34,932 bases of DNA, from assembly GCA_002390485.1 (NCBI GenBank), contig DGPO01000088.1, positions 1 through 34,932 of the forward strand, in the 5' to 3' direction. Each line of letters begins with the position of its first letter. Within the stretch, counting starts at the first letter, position 1. Below, in pieces: positions 7,756 through 16,010 of this stretch. The stretch is from Halieaceae bacterium UBA4438. GTDB lineage: Bacteria; Pseudomonadota; Gammaproteobacteria; Pseudomonadales; Halieaceae. Both the position numbers and the translations under genes were made by a program. A model generated the notes under the pieces. The model was not told where the DNA came from, ran no database searches, and was given only the letters and a program-made list of their open reading frames with translations.

Positions 7756-8862
7756 ATGAACGTGGCTACAGCAGCAGAGTACGGTCTTGGACCTAATACC
7801 TACCCGCGAGGTTGGTTTATTGTGGCTGAAAGTCGCGAAATCGACGAGCGCCCCATCGGCGTCACTTTCTTTGGCCGTGACTTTGCATTGTATCGAGGCG
7901 AGAGCGGTAATCCGGTGATGTTGGATGCCTACTGCAAACACATGGGGACTCACCTGGCAAAGAATACAAGCGCGATGCTGATCGTTGCCGATGTGGGCGG
8001 CAAACACGTGGAGGGTGATTCGATTCGCTGCCCGTATCACGGCTGGCGCTATAACTCAGAGGGCCATGTTGACGATATTCCTTACCACGACGGTCCCTGC
8101 CCTAAGTCTGCATCAATTCGATCCTATCCCGTCGTGGATAATATGGGTTGCATCATGATGTGGTTTGACGAGCAAGGCGCCGAGCCCGACTACCCACCAC
8201 CCTACCTGCAACAGTGGGACGAGGGCGGCTGGGTTCACTGGGATCTCGATCACCTACCGGAGCTTGAGATTCACCCTCAGGAAGTCCTCGATAACATGTG
8301 TGATAACCGACATCTTGGCCCGACCCACGGCGCACCCTGCGAATATTTTGAAAATGAAATGCAGGATCACGTGTTGATTCAGCGACAGGGCGGCGCGATG
8401 ACGCTCTACGGTGGCGCCATGCTCTATACCACCACCTGGTACACCGGCCCGGGGGTCCTTCTCTCTAAACAAGTATGGGGCGATGCCACCCAGTTCGAGA
8501 TGATTGCCAACACGCCCGTCGCTGACGGAAAGATCAAAGCCTGGCACGGCTGCCTCGTGAAGTCCGCCACAGGGACTGTGACCGCCGAAGACAAAGAGAT
8601 GGCTAGAACAATTCAGGCCGGCGCGCTTGAAGCGTTCTCGAAAGATTTCGAAATTTGGCAGCATAAATCACCGGCACTCAAACCGATGGCCATGAAAACT
8701 GAGGGGCCTTTTCTAAAAGGTCGGAAGTGGTATAGCCAATTTTACGCTGCGCGTGAGGATGTCTCGACGACCCAAGCGTTGGTGAACGGCGTCTATCACG
8801 TTCCGGGTGTTCAAACACCCCAACAGCGAGACCACGCCATTGATGACGGTTTGCCGATCTAA
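7756..8862 (+). CDS. Second KshA-like Rieske non-haem iron oxygenase
   Basis: A 368-residue Rieske oxygenase, clearly related to but distinct from the one at 4200. Seen: cluster ligands C60-K-H62 and C92-P-Y-H95, separated by 29 residues, an unusually long loop containing a hydrophobic insert (MLIVADVGG). The iron site shows D183, H186 and H191, with D297 in SKDFEIW as the likely third ligand. It is cytoplasmic. Start choice: GGAG at 7751-7754 is only 1 base from the ATG at 7756 but 7 bases from the in-frame GTG at 7762, so translation may begin at that GTG and give 366 residues. Neither a ferredoxin nor a reductase gene is nearby. With the neighbouring ligase and dehydrogenases it probably hydroxylates a ring or chain carbon of the same substrate (inference). 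Confidence 0.91.
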   Translation: MNVATAAEYGLGPNTYPRGWFIVAESREIDERPIGVTFFGRDFALYRGESGNPVMLDAYCKHMGTHLAKNTSAMLIVADVGGKHVEGDSIRCPYHGWRYNSEGHVDDIPYHDGPCPKSASIRSYPVVDNMGCIMMWFDEQGAEPDYPPPYLQQWDEGGWVHWDLDHLPELEIHPQEVLDNMCDNRHLGPTHGAPCEYFENEMQDHVLIQRQGGAMTLYGGAMLYTTTWYTGPGVLLSKQVWGDATQFEMIANTPVADGKIKAWHGCLVKSATGTVTAEDKEMARTIQAGALEAFSKDFEIWQHKSPALKPMAMKTEGPFLKGRKWYSQFYAAREDVSTTQALVNGVYHVPGVQTPQQRDHAIDDGLPI

Positions 8863-8941
8863 CATGGCGAGTAGGCGGTCATTACGCGCGTTTTTTTAGT
8901 CAGGATTAGAGTTTCCATGCAACGGCTTGAATACAATGCCG

Positions 8942-8947
8942 TATAAT
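8942..8947 (+). promoter_or_regulatory. Candidate -10 box upstream of the RND efflux genes
   Basis: A perfect TATAAT lies 59 bases before the start codon of the membrane fusion protein gene. No good -35 hexamer is found at 16-18 bases upstream, so an activator may be needed or the match may be chance. Confidence 0.35.
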
Positions 8948-9006
8948 CAAGGCCGCAAAAAGTTGAGTACTCCAACGCGACCTTCCCACTTTTGTAGAGA
9001 GATAAA

Positions 9007-10176
9007 ATGAGCGAAAGCGCCTCAAGTAGCTCCTCGTTTTCTGTAAAGAAATTCCTAACGCCGGTCATCATTATTGGATTGTCGCTCGGTATCTTTACGT
9101 TACTGATTAATAACAAACCTGAAATCGTCACCTCGGTCAAAGAACCAGTACCTGTGGCAGTCCGTGCACTTGAGGTTAAGCCCGAGTCACTGACGCTCAG
9201 GGTGAGGTCTGAGGGTAATGTTCAGCCACGGGTGGAAACGAATCTTGTGGCTCAAGTCGCGGGTGAAGTCCTCTGGGTTGCCCCTAGCCTCCTCAGCGGT
9301 GGCGAATTTTCCGACGGTGATACGTTGATTACCCTCGACCCCCAAGACTATGAGATTGCGCTGGCACGAGCACGTGCAAGTCTCGCCCGGGCTCATGCCG
9401 AACTCGATTTTGCAAAAGAAGAACAAGGCCGAGTGCGCGCACTTTATGCCCAAGAGCTGACAAGCATCGCGCAAGTCCAGGTCGCAGAACGCGCTTTTTT
9501 AGTGGCAAGGTCAGTAAAAGACGACGCAGCCGCAGCCGTCTCTCGCGCGCAAGTCGATCTCGGACGAACTGTCTTACAGGCGCCGTTTAATGGCCGAGTT
9601 CGTCGTGAGAGCGTTGATGCCGGTCAGTTTCTTCAAAAAGGTGCATTGATCGCTACGCTTTACGACACGCAGCGACTCGAAGTCCGTCTGCCGTTAGCCG
9701 ACGCACAGCTGGCATACCTCGACACCGGATTTGCCAATACCGGTATTGCGTCAGCCGAGCCTATACCGGTCACACTGACGGCTAACTTCGGTGGACGTCA
9801 ACAGTCTTGGGCCGCTCAATTGAAGCGGAGTGAGGGCGATATTTCGACGGCAAGTCGCTTTCTTTACGTCATTGCCGAGGTCTCGCAAAGCACTAACGAG
9901 AACGGCGTGCGCCTGCCCGTAGGACTGTTTGTTAACGCAACGATCCAAGGACGTACCGTGGATGACCTCGTTTCTATTCCTCGAACCGCGCTCAGATCGG
10001 GAAACAACGTCATGGTGATCGATGAAAATAATCGCCTGCAGTTTCGTGAAGTTCAGATTTTCAGGCTTTCTGAGGCTCACGCCCTGATATCGGCGGGTCT
10101 CAATACTGGCGAGAGAATCAGCATCTCTGCCCTGCAGTTCGTCGTCGAGGGCATGCCCGTGCAAGTCATACAATGA
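9007..10176 (+). CDS. RND efflux periplasmic adaptor (membrane fusion protein)
   Basis: A 389-residue adaptor of the HlyD/AcrA type, linking an inner-membrane RND pump to an outer-membrane channel. Seen: a short Ser-rich N terminus, one membrane anchor at about residues 15-35 (FLTPVIIIGLSLGIFTLL), a lipoyl-like half (VQPRVETNLVAQVAG), an Ala/Arg-rich alpha-helical hairpin at about 115-185, the second lipoyl half (LQAPFNGRVRRESVDAGQ), then beta-barrel and membrane-proximal domains. It has an N-terminal anchor rather than a lipobox Cys. The pump gene follows 12 bases later on the same strand, so they form an operon. No TolC-like gene is present, so the channel must be supplied from another locus. 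The ribosome site is weak (GAGAGA). Confidence 0.94.
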   Translation: MSESASSSSSFSVKKFLTPVIIIGLSLGIFTLLINNKPEIVTSVKEPVPVAVRALEVKPESLTLRVRSEGNVQPRVETNLVAQVAGEVLWVAPSLLSGGEFSDGDTLITLDPQDYEIALARARASLARAHAELDFAKEEQGRVRALYAQELTSIAQVQVAERAFLVARSVKDDAAAAVSRAQVDLGRTVLQAPFNGRVRRESVDAGQFLQKGALIATLYDTQRLEVRLPLADAQLAYLDTGFANTGIASAEPIPVTLTANFGGRQQSWAAQLKRSEGDISTASRFLYVIAEVSQSTNENGVRLPVGLFVNATIQGRTVDDLVSIPRTALRSGNNVMVIDENNRLQFREVQIFRLSEAHALISAGLNTGERISISALQFVVEGMPVQVIQ

Positions 10177-10188
10177 GGCTCGTCATTC

Positions 10189-13100
10189 GTGCCTAAACTC
10201 ATCGCATGGTTCGTCGACAACCCGATCGCTGCGAATTTACTCATGTTTATTCTTATTGCGTCTGGCCTCTTGGCACTTAAGGACGTGCGTAAGGAAGAAT
10301 TTCCCAATGTGGAGGCGCCCGTAGTCACCGTCACTGTGCCTTACTTGGGGGCGGCGCCTGCCGAAGTCGAAACCGGTGTTTGCGTCCGTATTGAAGAGTC
10401 CGTAGACGGCATTGAGAATATTGTTAAAGTCAAAACGACGGCCGCAGAAGGTCGGTGCAGTGTCGCCATTGAGCTCGATATGGATGCGGATAAGGCCAAA
10501 GCACTCGACGATATAAAAGCGCAAGTTAACGCCATCTCCACCTTTCCATCGAATACAGAAAGGCCCATCGTTTCGCAGGTGACTATGCGCTCAATGGTCA
10601 CCCAAATTGCCGTTCATGGTGACACCGATGAGCGATCGTTAAAAAACATTACCGAATCGATCCGTGCAGACCTTTTGGAACTGCCCGAAGTCAGCCTTAT
10701 CGAAACGCTCTATGAGCGAGCGGATGAAATCTCGGTGGAAATCTCCGAGGAAATGCTAAGACGTCATCAACTGACGCTGGCGCAGGTTGCACAAGCCATC
10801 CGTTCGTCGAGCGTCGATATTCCAGGAGGCTCGGTAAAGGCCGAGGCAGGAGAGATACGGCTTCGGAGCACTGGGCAACGCTACAGTGGTCAGGAACTCG
10901 AGGATATCGTCGTTGCTCGAGAATCCGGAGGAGCTCGGCTCCTGCTCAGAGACATTGCACATATTGTTGACGGTTTCGAGGACGTTGATCAGTACGCTGA
11001 GTTCAATGGCGAACAGGCCATGATGATTCAGATTTTTCGCATCGGCAGTGACGACACAATCAAAATTTCTGACGCGGTAATGTCCTACGTCGCGATGAAG
11101 GAAAAAGAGCTCCCCGAAGGCATTCACTTTACCGTTTGGAATAACGAAGCTGACGAGTTGATCGGTCGACTGGGCACGATGATCAATAACGCGCTGGGCG
11201 GTCTCCTCCTGGTCATTATCAGTCTTTCGCTTTTCCTGCGGGTTCGCCTTGCCCTGTGGGTCAGCGCCGGGATACCGGTCGCGATTTTTGGTGCCATCGC
11301 ATTCTTCCCTGCAAGCGACCTGAGCATCAGCACCCTCTCACTGATGGGGCTCTTGCTGTCATTGGGCGTTGTGGTCGATGACGCCATCGTCGTCGGTGAA
11401 CGTATCTACACCAAGGAACAGGAGGGTCTAGACGCCCGCTCAGCAGCGATCGTTGGCACCAGCGAAGTCGCTGTACCGGTCTTCTTCGGAGTCCTCACAA
11501 CCATTGCAGCCTTCATGCCCTTGTTAAGTGTCGACAGTAACCTAGGGCAGTTCTTTATATCCATTGGTGGCACCGTCGTACTCTGCCTCATTTTTAGTAT
11601 TGTCGAGTCACAGCTGATTCTCCCCTCACACCTCGCCCACCGCAGTCAAAAGCGCAGGCAATCGGGTTTTGGCCAACGATGGGAAGCGTTCCAAGATAAA
11701 ATTGCGGGGTCACTCGAGTATTTTGCCACGCACCATTACAAACGCTGGATTGAGTGGGGGGTTGATCGTCGTTATACAACCCTCTCGGTTGCGGTGGCCA
11801 TCATGATTATCATGGCTGGAACAATCGCCAGTGGGCGAATCGTCTTCCAGTTTTTCCCAGCGGTCTCAGGTAACAATGTCGTCGCTCGTGTTGTGATGCC
11901 TGAAGGTTACCCACTGACCGGCACACAAGCGGTGGTCGAACAGATTCAAGCCTCAGCTCAAGAAACCCGGCGTATTGTCGATGCGGCGCGCAGTGACGGC
12001 AGCTCCGCCTTCAAAAATGAGCTGTCATCAGTCGGCGTGAGTATTACGCAAGGCGCGCTGGTCATGATTGGCGAGACTGGCTCTCACGTGGCAGAGGTTT
12101 CATTAAACCTTGTGCCCTATCGAGAGCGTGGGGGCATGACACCGCTCGAAGTCGTTAATTTATGGCGCGATCTGACCCCTCAGCTACCCGATGTTGTTGA
12201 ACTGAGTTTCTCTGCGAATGCCGTCTCGCTGGGTGCCGATATAGACCTTGAACTGCGCGGTCGAGACATCGAACAATTGGGCCAAGCCGCCGCGATACTG
12301 ACCGATATTCTCGCGGGGTATGACGGCATCTATGACTTGAGTAATAGTTACCGATCGGGGAAGCGGGAGCTCGCGCTTGAAATTCTTCCCAGCGCAGAGG
12401 CGCTCGGACTGACGCAAGCCGATTTAGGCAATCAAGTTCGCGACGCGTTCTATGGGCGCGAGGCACAGCGTGTTCAGCGGGGCCGAGACGACGTTAGAGT
12501 CATGGTTCGCTTCCCTCAGGGAGACCGACGGCTTCTATCAAGTCTTGAGGACATGAGTATTCGCTTGCCTAACGGTACTGAAGTGCCGGCTTTATCCGTT
12601 GCTCAAATCACTCCCACCGTCGGGAACTCTACGATTAATCGTACGGCTGGACAGCGAACAATTAACCTCGTTGCCTCCACCGACAGAACGCGGGTTGCGC
12701 CTGAAACGGTACTCAGTGAGTTATTTAAGACCGACATCCCCCGCGTATTAGACGCGTTCCCTGGTATTTCGATTGTCCAGGCGGGAGAGGCTGAAGAGCG
12801 TGCAAGAGCTTTGAGCGGTCTCGTCAGCTCAAGTCTTGTCGCGCTTATGGTGATTTATACACTGCTGGCCGTGCCGCTTAAATCCTACCTTCAACCACTG
12901 GTCGTCATGGCGAGTATTCCGTTTGGCTTTGTCGGAGCGATCATTGGTCACGAGATCATGGGCTACGACCTCGTCTTCTTTTCGCTCCTTGGAATGATTG
13001 CGCTCGCCGGTGTGGTGATCAATTCCAGCCTCGTCTTGGTTGACTTCATAAACCGCAACCGGCGTTTGTACGCCATGGGTGCGAGAGACGCGGTGATCGA

Positions 13101-13371
13101 CTCTGGCATGTCTCGATTTAGGCCCATTTTCCTGACGTCGGTCACAACATTTATGGGCCTGTTACCACTCATGGTCACCCGGGACTTCGACACCGCGCCT
13201 TTCGTACCACTGGCTGTGTCTTTAGGCTTTGGTGTCGTCTTTGCAACCGCGATCACGCTCATATTGATACCTGCGCTCTACATGATCCTAGACGACTTTT
13301 TGTCCCTCTTTAGCGACGCAGACGAAACCAGTGACACAGTGGGCTCGACACCCATTGAAATCACGACTTAG
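10189..13371 (+). CDS. RND-family efflux pump inner-membrane transporter (AcrB-like)
   Basis: This 1060-residue proton-driven exporter is full length for the family. Seen: N-terminal TM1 (PIAANLLMFILIASGLLAL), a first large periplasmic loop with the porter segment VPYLGAAPAEVE, then a block of membrane helices with LGVVVDDAIVVGE carrying the paired Asp of the proton relay in TM4. A second periplasmic loop and a second helix block (SYLQPLVVMASIPFGFVGA) follow. The start is GTG, with GAGG overlapping the stop of the adaptor gene, which suggests coupled translation. Its sequence style is that of the less studied AcrB/CzcA-like pumps found in marine proteobacteria rather than AcrB itself. Its substrate could be a toxic lipid or steroid from the neighbouring pathway (speculative). 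Its stop codon overlaps that of the opposite-strand DUF917 gene. Confidence 0.95.
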   Translation: MPKLIAWFVDNPIAANLLMFILIASGLLALKDVRKEEFPNVEAPVVTVTVPYLGAAPAEVETGVCVRIEESVDGIENIVKVKTTAAEGRCSVAIELDMDADKAKALDDIKAQVNAISTFPSNTERPIVSQVTMRSMVTQIAVHGDTDERSLKNITESIRADLLELPEVSLIETLYERADEISVEISEEMLRRHQLTLAQVAQAIRSSSVDIPGGSVKAEAGEIRLRSTGQRYSGQELEDIVVARESGGARLLLRDIAHIVDGFEDVDQYAEFNGEQAMMIQIFRIGSDDTIKISDAVMSYVAMKEKELPEGIHFTVWNNEADELIGRLGTMINNALGGLLLVIISLSLFLRVRLALWVSAGIPVAIFGAIAFFPASDLSISTLSLMGLLLSLGVVVDDAIVVGERIYTKEQEGLDARSAAIVGTSEVAVPVFFGVLTTIAAFMPLLSVDSNLGQFFISIGGTVVLCLIFSIVESQLILPSHLAHRSQKRRQSGFGQRWEAFQDKIAGSLEYFATHHYKRWIEWGVDRRYTTLSVAVAIMIIMAGTIASGRIVFQFFPAVSGNNVVARVVMPEGYPLTGTQAVVEQIQASAQETRRIVDAARSDGSSAFKNELSSVGVSITQGALVMIGETGSHVAEVSLNLVPYRERGGMTPLEVVNLWRDLTPQLPDVVELSFSANAVSLGADIDLELRGRDIEQLGQAAAILTDILAGYDGIYDLSNSYRSGKRELALEILPSAEALGLTQADLGNQVRDAFYGREAQRVQRGRDDVRVMVRFPQGDRRLLSSLEDMSIRLPNGTEVPALSVAQITPTVGNSTINRTAGQRTINLVASTDRTRVAPETVLSELFKTDIPRVLDAFPGISIVQAGEAEERARALSGLVSSSLVALMVIYTLLAVPLKSYLQPLVVMASIPFGFVGAIIGHEIMGYDLVFFSLLGMIALAGVVINSSLVLVDFINRNRRLYAMGARDAVIDSGMSRFRPIFLTSVTTFMGLLPLMVTRDFDTAPFVPLAVSLGFGVVFATAITLILIPALYMILDDFLSLFSDADETSDTVGSTPIEITT

Positions 13372-14462
13372 TACGGAATGAGTTGTTCCAAAGGCACATA
13401 GTCCAGATCGATTCCAAAGCAACGAGGCTCAGTGGCTATCACTGCGGCCTCTGACTGGTAAAAAGCAGGCGCGCCAACCGCCAAGACAGCCACCCGCTGC
13501 CCGTAGTGCAAACGTTCCGCATTAATCGGCGTGGACGTCTCTGAATCCACGATGACGATCAAGTCGGGCACCATTACAAGCGGCTGCTGGTCAATCATCG
13601 CCACTAAGTACTCATTTTTTATCGTAATCGAGCAAATCCGATTGGGGTCATTAACGTCCTCCAGCGACAGGCTCCCTATGTCATAACCACCCACCGTTCT
13701 TGTTCTTTTCCCAGATACTTTCCCTGAGAATACCTTGTGCACCGATCCGTAAACGGAGTCTGCAAATAGATCCTTCAAAGGGGCCAATAGATCGTCTATG
13801 GGCCCACGTTCTTCTCGGAGCAAACGCCCTAAAGCCAGAGAAAAACTGACCGTATTTGGAATGACTGATCTGCGTATTTGTGTCCCCGACATAGGATGTT
13901 CTGCAACGGTAACCATGCCGCCCGCTGCCGCTGCATAGGCACGAATATGGTACTCATAAGTTGACGTATCGGACGTCTCAAAAATTGCAGTATTACCCGC
14001 ATAGTCCATCGCAAGCGCGGGCGTCGGTCGAACACCAGCGATCGCGTAGCTCATCATCTGCGCTTCCGGAAACGCGCGCCCCATTCCGTCTCCGTCAACA
14101 ACCGGGATACCCCGTACAGCAGCTGCCATGAGTGGTATGAGTGAATTTCCGCCACCAATTTCAAAAGATGCTACGGCGGTAATCGATCGACCCATCAAAC
14201 GCTCATAAGCATCCAGCACTTTCGAGGCTTCATCGATCGATGGCAGCAACTCAAGAGACACCGTCGGTGCACCCACCCCCCCGACTGGGACAATAAAATC
14301 GTCGTCTTTCAGTGCACTGGGATCGATCAGCGTGACACCTCCCGTTTCTGCAAGCGTCTGCCGCGTGATGAGTGTCGGAAGGTAAGGGTCTCCCCCGCCA
14401 CCCGTTGCCAAAAAGACAGCCCCTAGTGCTAGGTCATCAATATCCGATGCAAAAATTTTCAT
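13368..14462 (-). CDS. DUF917 / S-methyl-thiohydantoin desulfurase-like protein
   Basis: A 364-residue DUF917-family protein; this family (PF06032) is also called S-methyl thiohydantoin desulfurase. Seen: the N-terminal signature DDLALGAVFLATGGGGDPY, a central segment with GGGNSLIPLMAA and DGDGMGRAFPEAQM, and the C-terminal DLDYVPLEQL. It has no signal peptide. Its ATG overlaps the stop of the hydantoinase-like gene (ATGA), so it is the last gene of the permease-hydantoinase-DUF917 operon. In known examples DUF917 proteins occur beside hydantoinase/oxoprolinase proteins, and the role is poorly characterised. Action on a five-membered ureide or thiohydantoin ring is the likely function, the substrate being whatever the permease imports (inference). 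It converges on the RND pump gene with a 4-base overlap of stop codons. Confidence 0.9.
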   Translation of the reverse strand: MKIFASDIDDLALGAVFLATGGGGDPYLPTLITRQTLAETGGVTLIDPSALKDDDFIVPVGGVGAPTVSLELLPSIDEASKVLDAYERLMGRSITAVASFEIGGGNSLIPLMAAAVRGIPVVDGDGMGRAFPEAQMMSYAIAGVRPTPALAMDYAGNTAIFETSDTSTYEYHIRAYAAAAGGMVTVAEHPMSGTQIRRSVIPNTVSFSLALGRLLREERGPIDDLLAPLKDLFADSVYGSVHKVFSGKVSGKRTRTVGGYDIGSLSLEDVNDPNRICSITIKNEYLVAMIDQQPLVMVPDLIVIVDSETSTPINAERLHYGQRVAVLAVGAPAFYQSEAAVIATEPRCFGIDLDYVPLEQLIPY

Positions 14463-16009
14463 CGCGAAGGCGGCTCTTTTTGAGCGAGATCACCCACCAC
14501 GGTGACACGAATCCGAGTGGTCTCAGTGGCCATGTACGGAATATCAACTTCCTCTATGTTGATCGGCACCACACTTTTAGGGTCAGCGCCTGCGACTACC
14601 GCTAATCTTTCTGCTTCGACGGTCAGTGCTTTAAGCGCCTCATCACGCGTTTGGGCACCCACGACGAAAAGGCCTTCAGCCTCACCACTGACCTGCGCGA
14701 TCGACGCACCAATAGCATTGGCCACGTCGGCATTGATCGGTCTTATAACGGGGCACCCGGCCAGTTTTTCGCCTGGAATCAGTGGCGCGCCACCGCCCAC
14801 TAAAATAACAGGAAGTGTTGCTCCACCGGGCTTCATAAGATCCACTGCAGCGCTGAGACGCTCAACGACCAAAGCATCGACCCTGTCACACACCGCTTGG
14901 GGCGCAGGGTCGTTAATCGTGGCACGAGCAATCTCCATACGCCCCTGAGACACAGCGACATCGGTCAATGTCAAAACATCGCCACCGAAGCAGACGGCCT
15001 TGTTCTTGAGCTCGCGCGCCACTGACTGAGGACCACACTGGTCACCGTCGCCGCCAATGAGGCTGCCGCCCCCAAGACCCATCGCAAGGACGTCGGGCAT
15101 TCTGAAGTTCGTGCGAACCCCACCGACGTCGATCACCAAGTTAGACTGGCGAGGGAACCCATTTTTAAGAACACCAATATCCGAGGTTGTTCCACCCACG
15201 TCGATGACGATCGCATCGGACAAACCCGTGAGCGCCCAAGCACCGCGAATAGAGTTCGTAGGACCCGACGCAAAGGTCAAGGCGGGAAACGCGCTCACCT
15301 TATTAAGATCGATCAAGGTACCGTCGTTCTGACTGACGTAAACAGGGCACACAAGACCGAAATGCTGACTCGACCGGACGAGTGCTGTAACAACCCGCTG
15401 CGCAAAGTTTAATAACGATGCGTTTAGAATCGCCGCATTCTCACGCTCGATGAGGCCCAGACCGCCCATATAATGTGAGGTACAGACATGGACCTGGGGT
15501 AATGCAGCAGAAAAGCGAGCCGCGAGTGCATCTTCATAGTCTTGCTGCATGGGCGAAAAGGCCGTGGAGATCACCACACTGTCTGGTGCTGATCCTCTCA
15601 ATGCCTCGATGACCTGCTCGATCTCACGCTCGTCAAGGTCAGCCAGTGTGCGCCCGTCGTAGAGGTGTCCGCCGTGAATAACATAATTCCCACCATCGGT
15701 CGCACTGGCGAGGTCAGCCGGCCAATCGGCACGCGGTTTCAAACCACGACCGGCAGGAAGACAAGCCCGCACCACCGCGACGCGTGAGAGATGTTTACGC
15801 TCTATAACGGCGTTCGTAAACTGGGTCGTGCCAATCGTGAGCAGCGACACCGCCTTGGGGTCCTGCTCTTCTAACACCACTGACAGCGCGGTCTCAATGC
15901 CTGACGCGACGTCTTCGCTGGTCGTCGTTTTCGTCCTAGCGACAACTGCATTACCGTCCATGAGTACCGCGTCGGTGTGAGTCCCGCCCACATCTAAACC
16001 AATTCGCAT
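14459..16009 (-). CDS. Hydantoinase/oxoprolinase family protein (HyuA-like, N-terminal plus catalytic domain)
   Basis: A 516-residue ATP-dependent ring-opening enzyme of the hydantoinase A / 5-oxoprolinase family. Seen: the phosphate-1 loop GLDVGGTHTDAV at residues 4-15, a second ASKHA loop DVGGTTSDIGV near residue 270, and GLGGGSLIGG near residue 340. The length fits HyuA_N plus Hydantoinase_A domains without the extra C-terminal domain of the largest members. There is no HyuB partner here; instead DUF917 follows with a 4-base overlap. The gene starts 1 base after the stop of the permease gene, so all three are one transcription unit. The organisation is permease, ring-opening ATPase, DUF917, as expected for import and cleavage of a cyclic amide. 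The exact ring (hydantoin, thiohydantoin or oxoproline-like) cannot be decided from the sequence. Confidence 0.92.
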   Translation of the reverse strand: MRIGLDVGGTHTDAVLMDGNAVVARTKTTTSEDVASGIETALSVVLEEQDPKAVSLLTIGTTQFTNAVIERKHLSRVAVVRACLPAGRGLKPRADWPADLASATDGGNYVIHGGHLYDGRTLADLDEREIEQVIEALRGSAPDSVVISTAFSPMQQDYEDALAARFSAALPQVHVCTSHYMGGLGLIERENAAILNASLLNFAQRVVTALVRSSQHFGLVCPVYVSQNDGTLIDLNKVSAFPALTFASGPTNSIRGAWALTGLSDAIVIDVGGTTSDIGVLKNGFPRQSNLVIDVGGVRTNFRMPDVLAMGLGGGSLIGGDGDQCGPQSVARELKNKAVCFGGDVLTLTDVAVSQGRMEIARATINDPAPQAVCDRVDALVVERLSAAVDLMKPGGATLPVILVGGGAPLIPGEKLAGCPVIRPINADVANAIGASIAQVSGEAEGLFVVGAQTRDEALKALTVEAERLAVVAGADPKSVVPINIEEVDIPYMATETTRIRVTVVGDLAQKEPPSR

Positions 16010-16010
16010 G

